From NCBI RefSeq assembly GCF_000208385.1, contig NC_015436.1:124001-188000 (forward strand): 64,000 bases of DNA. The letters are read 5' to 3'. This DNA comes from Parasphaerochaeta coccoides DSM 17374 (GTDB taxonomy: Bacteria > Spirochaetota > Spirochaetia > Sphaerochaetales > Sphaerochaetaceae). Below, piece after piece: positions 25,906 to 34,575 of this stretch. Each line of letters opens with the position of its first letter. Position 1 is the stretch's first letter. Both the position numbers and the translations under genes were made by a program. Below the pieces are notes generated by a model. The model worked only from the letters and a program-made list of their open reading frames with translations, was not told where the DNA came from and did no database searches.

Positions 25906-28605
25906 ATGCGCCAAAATCCTGCTGACAGCGTGGGCACGACGACGGTGACCGCCCGCAGCACATCGGATCCGTCAAAGACGGCCCCGTTCTCCGTGCGCGT
26001 GCTGCCGGTGGCGATAGCCTACGGCATCCCGGAGGTGAGCTTGGACAAGGAGACGGTGGCGCTGGACACCCTGGCCTCCACCGTGCTCACGGCGAGCGTC
26101 ACCAAGGGTGGAGCCGTCCTTTCTTCTGTGGCCATCTCCTGAACCTTCACGGGGGACACGGACGCGATCACCTCCCCATCGGTGACGATCACCGCGCGTG
26201 AAGGCGCCGGAGCGCAAGGGGTGGCCTACCTCTCCTATACGGTCGCGCAGGTGGATGAGGACGGAAAGCCCACCGGAGGGGGCGGGACGATCACCGGCGG
26301 CTTGATGGTGTATGTGATCAATCCGATCAACCAGGTCCTGGCGGGCATCATCCAGGATAAGCTGGGCAAGGGCTCGACCTACGCCGCGGTGATCCCTGAG
26401 CGCATCTCACGGAGCCAGCAGGAGTACTGGTTTTTGGGAGCGAACGGGGGCATCCAGGAGAACGTCTATGTGAACGGCCAGAATAGCGGCAACACGTTCA
26501 AACGCGGGCGGACCTACGCCATCTTCACGGACAACCAGCCGGGCACGCCCTTTGGCATGAGCGGCTCCCTCAGCGGCCTTGCGCACATGCCGGAAAATTC
26601 GCACCTGAGCATCAGCGGGGGTCTGCCGCGCATCGATAATTCCGGGGCTTTCCCAGCGATGAGAGATGTCATCCTCACGGGAGAGCGCGGCATCGCCCAG
26701 GCGCCGCACATCAGCTCTCTCAGCGTGACGGACACGGGCGATCCCCCGAGCAGCCTTTTTAAGGCGAACCTGAACGGAGGCCGCTACGACCTCTCCACGG
26801 CCACAGGACTGCGCTCGTACACCCACACGAACATGAACGACAGGGATGGCCTCATCCAGCTTTTTGTCGTGCCGCCACACCTCACGGAGCTGAACCTGAG
26901 CCAAGGCTCCCTGAACACGGCCTTTGACTGGGGGAGCGCGAAGAGCACGTTACAAAGGCTCGTGCTGGACAACAACCGCTTCACGGGCAAGGACGTGGAG
27001 CTTAAGGACTTCACGGCTCTGGAAGAGATCAGCGTGAGGGGAGGGGAGGGCAACCAGAGCGGACGGGCGACGCTGTCAGTCACATTCTCGCCTAATACAC
27101 CGTCTCAGCTGAAAACCGTGAACGCACAGGACACGTACTTCACCGACCTCGATCTGAGTTTCACGACAGAAGGCACGGGGACGCTGGACGGGGGATCGGG
27201 CACAAGCTACGCGCGTTTGAACACGGTGAAGCTATGGGGAAATCTGGAAAAAGTGGACGTGAAGAACAATGCGGCCCTGCTCTTTTTCACCAGCGGCGGG
27301 GACGTGCTGGATACGCTCACGGTCACCGGAAGCAACAATCTTTTGGAGCTGCGTCTGAACGGGATCCACAAGCTGATATCCGGGAATGTAGATGGACACA
27401 CCTATGCGTTGACGACCTTGACGGTGAACAACGCCTATGCACTGAGCGTCAATGAGAAGGCGGATGTCTCCTATCCGTACGCGAGGAGCCTGGAGACATT
27501 CGTCGGCGGCACGATCGACGGGGACATCGATCTGCAACAAAGCATGCTGTCTGACTTCACGGTCACGAGCCTCAGCGGTACGGCGAGTCTTATGAACTGC
27601 GTGTCCTTGCGGAGCATGTCGGTCAACGAGGGGCAACCAGAGGATCAGCCGACGCGGGGGATCATCAATGCCACCGGGTGCACCAGCATACAGGATTTTA
27701 CACAGCTGAAGGTGAGGGTGGTCAGCCTGAATCTGAATAACACAGGGGTGAAGAGGGTGGACATCTCCCCCAACGAGCCGGGCAACCTGTCTTCTGTCAG
27801 GTACATACAAGAGCTCACCCTGAACGAGGCGCCCGTGGAGTATATCAATGTGTACAGCCTCTCTCATTTGACAAAACTGGAAGCACATAAGGGAAAAACG
27901 CTGACACAAGCGAACATCCAGGCGCCGAACATGACACGGATAGACCTGAGTGACCAGAAGCTCGGCGCAGGGGCGGGGGTGAGGATTGGAGTCTCCACGT
28001 TCAAGACGGTCACGGATGACCGGGAAATCCCCGACGGTGCGCCCAGTTTTGAAACGTACGTGGATCTGTCTGTGACGTTGGGACAGAGGAACGAGGACTG
28101 GGGCTTGCCCGGGATCAAGAACGTCCCGGAAGACTTGGATCTTTCAGAGAACGGAATATATTACAAGGTGCATATTTTTCACAACAACAATGGCCAGGAC
28201 TTTTATTGGGGAGTGCTTGGGTTCAAGCTTTCCCCGGAATCGAGGATCCGATGGCGATACTATGGGTGGGGCGCTTGGGTGCTAGACAATTCGCAAGGGG
28301 AAGCACACCTAAACCTGGGTGTTGTTGATCCTACGGATTTCTTTTTCTCCGGGGGATACAAAGGGGGGAAGAATCCCGATCACGGGGATGTCATTTTCAA
28401 TGATGGCAATGGGGATGGAAATGGACACGTCCTGTTTTACGCTCCACAGGACACGCTCAGGCCATATGCGAACAGGGTCATCTCTGCCCGTGTAATGGAT
28501 GACGGCACTCTCGTTGGGAGAACCAAGCACTGGATCACGGTGTTCCCGTTCGGTGACAACGCCTTCGGAAGTAATTATAAATCGAGCCAAACGCAGCATC
28601 CGTGA
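25906..28605 (+). pseudogene. Leucine-rich-repeat surface protein, N-terminally truncated and interrupted by TGA
   Basis: The segment before 26142 reads like the end of a Big_2-type Ig domain (SVGTTTVTARSTSDPSKT) and the start of another (PEVSLDKETVALDTLAST). An in-frame TGA at 26140-26142 follows VAIS, then the same frame continues TFTGDTDAI and is open to 28605, 807 codons from a GTG at 26182. That part has leucine-rich repeats (LTELNLSQG, LQRLVLDNN, LTELTLNEAP-like blocks) and a charged C-terminal domain. No signal peptide remains. GC content is visibly higher than in neighbours. Probably a dead surface protein, though the long downstream frame is well preserved. Confidence 0.65.
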
Positions 28606-28650
28606 TGATGAGAAAGAGAATCAGGCTCATTCTGGAACCATGAAGATAAA

Positions 28651-28678
28651 AAAAGGGAGCTTACGCTCCCTTCTTTTT
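28651..28678. terminator. Bidirectional terminator
   Basis: AAGGGAGC, loop TTAC, GCTCCCTT, then CTTTTT on the plus strand and seven T on the minus strand. It serves both the surface-protein gene and the convergent lipoprotein gene. Confidence 0.9.
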
Positions 28679-28697
28679 CACCGGCACTCGTTCCTGC

Positions 28698-29444
28698 TCA
28701 TTTCCTTTTCCAGCCGCCGTTTGCGGTGGCGGCCATGAGGAAGGTCGGCGTCTGAGCGTAAAAGAGGTCGGTGGTCGGCATGTCCGGATCGAGGGTGAAT
28801 GAGAACGAGGACAGGGTGGAGTATGATGGGCTGTCCGCGCCTCTTTGGAGGTACGACCATCCGCTGAAAGACGTGAGGACAATGGCCTGTGTGCTTCTTA
28901 TGACCTCTTTTTCCTGGTCTGTCAGTGCCTTGTTATCATAAGAATAAATACGCGGCTGTAAGATGTCATAGGTCGGATGCATCTTGGTGTAGACACGTCC
29001 TAAAATGGGGGATGAGGTGTCTTGGTTAGGTGTAACCATCTCCATCCTGTATTTCAGCACATAGGGCTTGTCTATGGGGAGGGAGCCCTCGTCAGGGTGC
29101 GTGTACATCCCCTGGTAGGTCTTCGCGATGGTGAGTTCGATGAGATACCTATCCCAATAACCACGATATAGCACAGCATTTTTCACAAGGGTTATCTGGG
29201 CGGCAGTCAAGTCCGCTGTAGACAGGTCGTAGGTACTGCAATGATAATCAGCATCAACAATCTTCATCTCATACGTGTCGCCCACGACGGTCCCTGTATA
29301 CGTATCACCAGCCTTCAGGCGCGTATAGACACGTGTCGAGACGGGCTCCGGTCTGTGCCAGCTCGTCGGTTCGGGGCAGGATGTCAAGATGAGCGCAAGG
29401 GCAAAAATGGCTGACAGCAGAGCAAGGGCATGTTTCTTTTTCAT
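28698..29444 (-). CDS. Putative outer-surface lipoprotein, unknown function
   Basis: 248 aa from ATG 29444, preceded by AAAGGA. It begins MKKKHALALLSAIFALALILTSC, a lipoprotein signal with lipobox LTSC near Cys23. The rest is a repeated-looking soluble domain (TYTGTVVGDTYEMKI, ADLTAAQITLVKNAVLYRGYW) ending in a C-terminal WKRK. Function not recognised. It faces the surface-protein gene across a shared terminator, which fits an envelope-protein island. Confidence 0.75.
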   Translation of the reverse strand: MKKKHALALLSAIFALALILTSCPEPTSWHRPEPVSTRVYTRLKAGDTYTGTVVGDTYEMKIVDADYHCSTYDLSTADLTAAQITLVKNAVLYRGYWDRYLIELTIAKTYQGMYTHPDEGSLPIDKPYVLKYRMEMVTPNQDTSSPILGRVYTKMHPTYDILQPRIYSYDNKALTDQEKEVIRSTQAIVLTSFSGWSYLQRGADSPSYSTLSSFSFTLDPDMPTTDLFYAQTPTFLMAATANGGWKRK

Positions 29445-29498
29445 CGGTATATCCTTTGTGGCGGAGAAGATATGATGAGCGAATCGAACAGCGCGTGC

Positions 29499-29548
29499 GG
29501 GAAAGTCCCGTAGGGAAATCGTACAGGACAAAACGGTTTCTGTCGAGA
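29499..29548. repeat. Dispersed structured repeat, copy A
   Basis: About 50 bases (GGGAAAGTCCCGTAGGGAAATCG... to ...CTGTCGAGAG) nearly identical to 33878-33926. The core contains TCCC-GTA-GGGA. It is embedded in an outer stem: CGCGTGC at 29492-29498 pairs with GCACGCG at 29556-29562. It lies upstream of the lipoprotein gene. Confidence 0.8.
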
Positions 29549-29599
29549 GCGTGATGCACGCGTCGCCTGATATCGTCTCATTTCGTTTTTTTCCCCTTT

Positions 29600-30793
29600 T
29601 CACCGCTCAAGGCCGAAGTCGTCATCGAGCGTCCTGGGGGGTTCTTTCTGCGGGTCGACGGGTTTTGTTTTCTCCTGGTTTCCTCCGGCAGGAATCTCTT
29701 TCTCTCTCTGTGGAGGGAGAGAGTGGGGATGCTCGTTTTCTTTTTTCTGTTCAGGATCCTTTCCTATGACCGTTCTTTCCTTCTTGAGGTCGCGCAAAGA
29801 GGGGAGGATGGCATACGTGGGCATGGCGGGGCGTCCCGTAGTCTGTGAGGCGGTGTTGATATTCTCCTGTGTGAGAATGATGCCGGGAGGGGCGACAAGG
29901 CCGAGATGGGTATACGGCCCCGGATCTTCTCCCTTACGCAGGTCAATGGGGTTTATGACCGGATAGCCGAGGCGGAGCATCTTTATCTCCTCCCTGTCGT
30001 ACATTTCCTCTGAGGCGGGATCCTCCAGGTCCAATCCGAGAAGGAAGTAGCGGCGCTCCTGTCTGCTCTCATATCGCGCGAGAAGGTCGTCTCGGGTGGG
30101 AACGTCGAGCAGGAGCCACGTCGATGGATACCACTCTCTCCCCTGTCTCCCGTCGATGGAGGTGAAGGATAGCTCGCTCCAGTCCCGTTTCTTGGTGTAT
30201 AGGAATTTTTTCTCCTGCGCCCACTTGTGGAAGATAGAGTTGTTGTTGCCAATTGCCATGTTGTGTTCGAACATCGTGACGAAGCAGTGCTTACCGAAGT
30301 CGCTTGTTTGCTCCATCTCCAGGATGGCGATCACCGGTTGGTTTTTCACCAGGTAGTTGCTGACGATCATCAGGCGTAAAGGGGCTTTCTCTGATGTCCA
30401 GGCGATGATGGCCACCGGATCCCAGAGCCAGTAGGGGAGACGTTGCAGGACACTCAGGGACACATGATGTATGTGCTGGTTCGTCACGCGACGGTCCTCT
30501 TGACCGGTCGCCTTGCCCACGACCTGGGGGAGCATCTCGATCCTGCCGTATCCGAAGCCGAGTTCGCTCAGCAGGAAAGGGGTATTTCCCAGCGCCAGGG
30601 GACGGCCGCCGTCCACGGTCGGAGCGGTTCTGCCATTCTTGTACTGGGTGTCAATGTAATCCGCCTCCTCTTCAAATGTTTTTGCGATGTATTTGTTAGG
30701 GAGAAAGCAAAACTCTTCAGAGGGGGAAAAATTCTTGTCAGGGCGTGGGTTGTCCATGGCTCTTTTTTTAATCAGCGTTGCCTTCTGTTCCAT
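29600..30793 (-). CDS. MuF-C-like domain protein (phage/toxin-associated), putative
   Basis: 397 aa, AAGGA upstream of ATG 30793. Residues about 100-215 follow the pattern of MuF C-terminal (PBECR-related) domains: IHHVSLSVLQRLPYWLWDPVAII, a LMIVSNYLVKNQPVIAILEM strand pair, FVTMFEHN, and HKWAQEKKFLYTKK near 200. Such domains occur at the ends of phage head proteins and mobile toxins. The C-terminal 130 residues are proline- and charge-rich and look disordered. The assignment rests on memory of the pattern and is tentative. No phage structural genes are nearby. Confidence 0.5.
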   Translation of the reverse strand: MEQKATLIKKRAMDNPRPDKNFSPSEEFCFLPNKYIAKTFEEEADYIDTQYKNGRTAPTVDGGRPLALGNTPFLLSELGFGYGRIEMLPQVVGKATGQEDRRVTNQHIHHVSLSVLQRLPYWLWDPVAIIAWTSEKAPLRLMIVSNYLVKNQPVIAILEMEQTSDFGKHCFVTMFEHNMAIGNNNSIFHKWAQEKKFLYTKKRDWSELSFTSIDGRQGREWYPSTWLLLDVPTRDDLLARYESRQERRYFLLGLDLEDPASEEMYDREEIKMLRLGYPVINPIDLRKGEDPGPYTHLGLVAPPGIILTQENINTASQTTGRPAMPTYAILPSLRDLKKERTVIGKDPEQKKENEHPHSLPPQREKEIPAGGNQEKTKPVDPQKEPPRTLDDDFGLER

Positions 30794-30863
30794 CGTCCTT
30801 CCCCCTCAGTCTTTCTCCCGCACTTTGGGAAAGAGCAGGAAGGGCGGGAGGAAGCCATCGAGT

Positions 30864-30893
30864 GGACGAATTTCTTACGACAGAAAAAAATGG
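30864..30893 (+). repeat. 30-bp exact copy of part of the AlbA_2 gene
   Basis: Identical to 33279-33308 and similar for a further 25 bases. In the frame of the parent gene it reads DEFLTTEKNG, so it is a relic of a second copy of that gene's linker region, or a partial duplication. Confidence 0.85.
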
Positions 30894-30947
30894 CGATGTC
30901 GCAAAAAATAGCGTAAGAAAATTTTATATTTGTCATATCGGCATTTC

Positions 30948-30965
30948 GTGATTTTGAAAAATCAC
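30948..30965. repeat. 18-bp perfect palindrome
   Basis: GTGATTTT, GA, AAAATCAC. It lies 70 bases before the restriction-subunit remnant and may be an operator or a weak terminator. No T-run follows. Confidence 0.5.
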
Positions 30966-31034
30966 ATGTTTGTACTGACAGGTCTCTTGGAAAGTTTTAT
31001 GCTGTTTTGTACGTAAAGAAAGGCATGGATTGTT

Positions 31035-31697
31035 ATGATGCACATGGTAGAGATGGCAGAACTGAATAGTGGGTTCCCTCAGTTCCGAATCACGGAGTCA
31101 GGGGATTCTGATGCCCCTGTGTATTTCTTCTTTGGTCAGCCAGAAATGGAAAATGATTTGACCGGAGTAGAAACCCACAGCGGTAGCAGAAAGCAGATTC
31201 GCACTTTTGATCATGTCGGTACTCTGCAAAGCGGAGATTTGATCTTCAGCCTTATCTGCGGAAAGGCCGCTATGGTGCGATGCGGTCACGATGGGTACCT
31301 GTACACACAGAACTATGTAAAGCTTTTCCCTGCTCCTGCAATTGATGCAAGATACCTCGTGTATATGCTCAATGAGGACGCGAACATCAAATGCCAATTA
31401 CAAAGCGGCCAACAAGGTTCTGTGACAGTGAGATTCTCCATCAGGCACCTGAGTAATTTAGTATTTCCCATCCCTCCACCGATGGAAAAGCAGAGGGTGA
31501 TTGGCGAGGTGTATTTCAACCAGCTTAGGCTGGCCGCCTTGAAAAAAAGGTCGCCACAACGGAAACCTCACTGGGTATTGAGAAACTAAAGGAGGCGAAC
31601 AAGGCATGAATAAAAATCAATATCACCCTTCATCAGTGTAAGCGTGAAAAGCTCCAAAACATGAAGAAAGCCCTGCTTGAAAAGATGTTTGTGTAAG
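31035..31697 (+). pseudogene. Type I restriction specificity (HsdS)-like subunit, frameshifted, with HsdS tail
   Basis: The first 174 codons encode a half-size HsdS-like protein (target-recognition features such as LQSGDLIFSLICGKAAM and QSGQQGSVTVRF, then IPPPMEKQRVIGEVYFNQL). At an A7 run (31542-31548) one A appears to be missing: the other frame continues VATTETSLGIEKLKEANKA to a TGA, then in the same frame ITLHQCKREKLQNMKKALLEKMFV, the usual C-terminal tail of HsdS, ending at 31697. No hsdM or hsdR is present. As it stands the first frame gives 184 aa. Confidence 0.75.
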
Positions 31698-31711
31698 GAG
31701 GAGAATATAGT

Positions 31712-32173
31712 ATGGCTAAAAAAGACGAGGTCAGAATCCAAATCCGCAACAGTACCACCGATTTTCTTGTGTTCACTAAAGAAAACGGTGGCGATGGCGT
31801 GGATGTATTGGTCGCCGACGAGAGCGTCTGGCTGATACCGGGAGGCATCGTGTCGCTTTACGACTCCTCAAAAAGCACCATCTCCGAGCATGTGACGAAC
31901 ATCTTCGCCAGAAGAGAGCTTGACGAGGATTCAGTTGTTCGGGATTTCCGAACAACTGCTGCCGACGACACGATGTGTTCTTACAAAGACTACAACCATC
32001 TGGCTTTCGTCGCCGAAGGCGAGTACAAGAAATACCGCGTGATACAAGACAGGCTGTTTCAGAAGGCGGGGAAGCCGCAAAACAGGAGGACGAGCAATGA
32101 GCCTTTTGAGCGGACATGTTTATCTCAGAAAGGAGTCATCATAATGAGGAAAACAAGGAGGCCCCATCCATGA
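31712..32173 (+). pseudogene. RhuM-family protein with internal deletion
   Basis: The start MAKKDEVRIQIRNST, VLVADESVWL, LYDSSKSTISEHVTNIF and ELDEDSVVRDFRTTA are typical RhuM N-terminal blocks. After SYKDYNHLAF the central 150 or so residues are missing, and the frame resumes with EYKKYRVIQDRLFQ from near the RhuM C-terminus. The protein ends in unrelated residues. In other bacteria RhuM genes sit in type I restriction operons, matching the neighbours here. Confidence 0.75.
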
Positions 32174-33555
32174 AAATAGGCAAGGAAAGTGAGAAGCTTG
32201 AGTTTAAGAAATCCGGCGCAGAACTAAAAGAAGGCATCATCTCGATGGTGGCCATGCTCAACAAGCACGGCGGCGGCGAGCTTTATTTTGGTGTCCGCAA
32301 CGATGGTGCGCCTGTGGGGATGGACATTTCCGAGAAAACCCTGCGTGATATCAGCCAAGCCATCGGCAATCATATCGAGCCCAAAATCTATCCGCAAATA
32401 AAAGAAGTCTATGCGGACGAAAAGTCTTGTGTGTATATTGTCTTTTCTGGGGATGATGCCCCGTATTTCGCCTATGGCCGTGCGTATATCCGTGTCGCTG
32501 ACGAGGATAGGGTGCTGTCTTCGGCAGAGCTTGAAGACTTCATTTTGAAGAAGAACGCTGGTCGAGACGTGTGGGACGGCGAGCTTTCGGGTAAGACCGT
32601 CTCCGATGTGGATGACACGGTCTTGAAGGACTATCTTGAACGCGCCAACAGCGTCGGGCGGATTGACTTCGCCTACACCACCAAAGAAGATGTTCTGAAC
32701 AAGCTGGGTTTGACCGAAGACGGCACGCTGAAAAACGCCGCTTATGTCCTGTTTGTCGGCTCAAATATGCTTGAAGTGCAAATGGCGATATTCGCCGGCA
32801 CGGAACGCCTGACGTTTAATGACATCAAGCGGGAAAGCGGCAGCGTAGCGCATCTGGTGGATACTGCGGAAAAATATATCCGCAACAATATCCGCTGGCG
32901 AGTAGTGCTGGACGGCTCGATACAGCGCAAGGAAATCCCAGAAATCCCGATTGACGCGATTCGTGAAGCGCTTGTCAATTCCTATTGCCACCGCCTATAC
33001 CCCTCATCGCAAAACAACGAAATCACAATATACAGCAACCGCATAGAAATTTATAATCCCGGAACCTTCCCTGAAGGCTTGACTCCGCAGGATTTCATCG
33101 AAGGCTACGAACGTTCGATAAAGCGCAACCCGCTTTTGGCTCAGTTGATGTATTATACAAAGGACATTGAGAGTTTCGGTACAGGACTCAAGCGCATTAC
33201 CAAGGCGTGTGAGAATGCCGGTGTAAAGGTCGAGTTCAAGCTCTTGAAAAAAGGCTTCGCTGTGATTTTTTATCGACCGGACGAATTTCTTACGACAGAA
33301 AAAAATGGAAATGTCGTAAGAAATGTCGTAAGAAATGTCGTAAGAAACAAGACTGAGCAGGCTGTTCTTATGGTTGTGAACAATAATTCGGAGTTAACGG
33401 CTGATGAAATCGCAAAAGCTATTTCAAAATCCTCAAGAACTGTGCAGAGGTATTTAGAAAGTTTGCAAAAGAAAAACCTCATCAGGCACGTTGGATCGAC
33501 AAAAGTAGGAAAGTGGGAGGTCATTGATAATGCCGTTCTTGGGGATGAGCAATGA
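32170..33555 (+). CDS. AlbA_2 (Schlafen-type) ATP-binding transcriptional regulator
   Basis: 461 aa from ATG 32170. N-terminal AlbA_2 domain at about residues 5-120 (EKLEFKKSGAELKEGIISMVAMLNKHGGGELYFGV), a middle HATPase_c_4-like C-terminal region (IREALVNSYCHR, ESFGTGLKRITKACENAG), a linker with three identical NVVR units, and a C-terminal winged helix (LTADEIAKAISKSSRTVQRYLESL). It appears intact. It is a frequent passenger of type I restriction loci and may be the only working gene of this one. The HsdS N-terminal fragment overlaps its stop (ATGA). Confidence 0.85.
   Translation: MKIGKESEKLEFKKSGAELKEGIISMVAMLNKHGGGELYFGVRNDGAPVGMDISEKTLRDISQAIGNHIEPKIYPQIKEVYADEKSCVYIVFSGDDAPYFAYGRAYIRVADEDRVLSSAELEDFILKKNAGRDVWDGELSGKTVSDVDDTVLKDYLERANSVGRIDFAYTTKEDVLNKLGLTEDGTLKNAAYVLFVGSNMLEVQMAIFAGTERLTFNDIKRESGSVAHLVDTAEKYIRNNIRWRVVLDGSIQRKEIPEIPIDAIREALVNSYCHRLYPSSQNNEITIYSNRIEIYNPGTFPEGLTPQDFIEGYERSIKRNPLLAQLMYYTKDIESFGTGLKRITKACENAGVKVEFKLLKKGFAVIFYRPDEFLTTEKNGNVVRNVVRNVVRNKTEQAVLMVVNNNSELTADEIAKAISKSSRTVQRYLESLQKKNLIRHVGSTKVGKWEVIDNAVLGDEQ
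33309..33344 (+). repeat. Three perfect 12-bp tandem repeats inside the AlbA_2 gene
   Basis: Three exact copies of AAATGTCGTAAG, encoding N-V-V-R each time. As the unit is a multiple of three, copy-number change would lengthen or shorten the linker before the winged helix without breaking the frame. Confidence 0.95.
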
Positions 33556-33798
33556 AATTTTGTGAAAGTGAAGCAGCAAACGCTTGGGAACAGCGGAAGA
33601 TGGGCGATGTTGCTGATATTGTCCGTGGAGCAAGCCCTCGTCCCATCAATGATCCCAAGTGGTTTAGCGATAAATCTGACGTTGGCTGGTTGCGAATTTC
33701 AGAACGTGACTGAGCAAAATGGAAGAATCCATTACCTTGAACAACGTATTACGGCATGGAGGCGAAGGTGGCGGGAATGCCGTGAGCACTCCCGCTAA
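33552..33798 (+). pseudogene. HsdS N-terminal fragment, frameshifted
   Basis: From ATG 33552: MKFCESEAANAWEQRKMGDVADIV, RGASPRPINDPKW and VGWLRISERD, then TGA. One extra base near 33705 causes the stop; the neighbouring frame continues VTEQNGRIHYLEQRI as expected for an HsdS target-recognition domain, then degenerates. Start overlaps the upstream gene by ATGA, as in an intact operon. Confidence 0.75.
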
Positions 33799-33877
33799 GA
33801 ATACTATACAAAATCATAGGTGAATATAAGGGAACGCTCCCGACTGCTGTGTGCCGTGAAAGCGCGTCATCGACACA

Positions 33878-33926
33878 GGGAAGTCCCGTAGGGAAATCGT
33901 ACAAGACGAAACGGTTCCTGTCGAGA
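33878..33926. repeat. Dispersed structured repeat, copy B
   Basis: Matches copy A at 29499-29548 over about 50 bases with six or so differences. The outer bases differ but still pair: GCGCGT near 33862 with ACGCGC near 33952, and CGACACAGG with CCTGTCG within. It is upstream of the membrane-protein gene. Confidence 0.8.
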
Positions 33927-34053
33927 GAGGAACGTGTTCTTCAACGAGAACGCGCGCGTGACCGTACAGGACGATGGAAGGGACTTGCATGATTCCCTTG
34001 TTTGTGGTAGCCCTCATACAGGCAAAGGATGCACTGCATCAAGGAGAACGGCT

Positions 34054-34575
34054 ATGAAAGCCAAAGAATACTTGAGTCGCATGAGTCGGGAGCTTCTCGA
34101 CCATAAATTTATCCTTTATATGGTAAAATGTGTCATGGGAACGGGTATTTGCTACCTGTTCTATGCCTTATGGCCAGAAAGACACTTACACTGGTCAATC
34201 ATTTCCGTTCTTCTTGTCTTGGCTCCCGACCGGCAGGATTCACTGACACTCTCCGTGATGCGCATGAAAGCGAACATTGTCGGCGGACTGATGGGACTTT
34301 TCGTGTTCGTGGTTCCCTTTCCCCAGATAATCGCATTGCTTTCAGGAGTCTTCCTTACTATCTTGGCGTGCAAGTTGTTGCTGGCGGAGAGTTCGACCCG
34401 TAGCGCCATGGCCGCGCTAATCATCGTCTCCTTGATGGAAGGGGATGCCGGAGGCTGGCTCGTTGCCTTGGACAGGATGCTTTCCGTCCTCATAGGATGC
34501 GTAGTCGCTTTAGCCTTGACTGTCATGTTCGACGCAGTGGACAAAAAATCCACCACATCGGCGAAGGGGGAGTAA
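34054..34575 (+). CDS. FUSC-like small integral membrane protein
   Basis: 173 aa from ATG 34054 with AAGGAG upstream. Four or five membrane segments (KCVMGTGICYLFYALW, WSIISVLLVLAP, IVGGLMGLFVFVVPF, IIALLSGVFLTILACKLLL, DRMLSVLIGCVVALALTVMF). The pattern of the first half (WSIISVLLVL, DRQDSLTLSVMRMKANIVGG) is that of aromatic-acid-exporter/FUSC proteins, but only the membrane half is present. It is immediately followed by the macrodomain gene. Confidence 0.7.
   Translation: MKAKEYLSRMSRELLDHKFILYMVKCVMGTGICYLFYALWPERHLHWSIISVLLVLAPDRQDSLTLSVMRMKANIVGGLMGLFVFVVPFPQIIALLSGVFLTILACKLLLAESSTRSAMAALIIVSLMEGDAGGWLVALDRMLSVLIGCVVALALTVMFDAVDKKSTTSAKGE

Noticed and set aside
24916-26142. 408-codon plus-strand open frame
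   Set aside because: The first 220 codons run antisense to aspS and are a shadow; only the part after about 25579 resembles proteins, and that is a fused remnant.
26140-26142. Recoding of TGA as selenocysteine in the surface protein
   Set aside because: No SECIS-like hairpin was evident after the TGA and the residue is in a structural Ig-like domain; a nonsense mutation is simpler.
29499-29562. Group II intron domain V or riboswitch at the dispersed repeat
   Set aside because: Lacks the AGC...catalytic triad stem and no intron ORF is near; it matches no riboswitch core I know. Reported only as a structured repeat.
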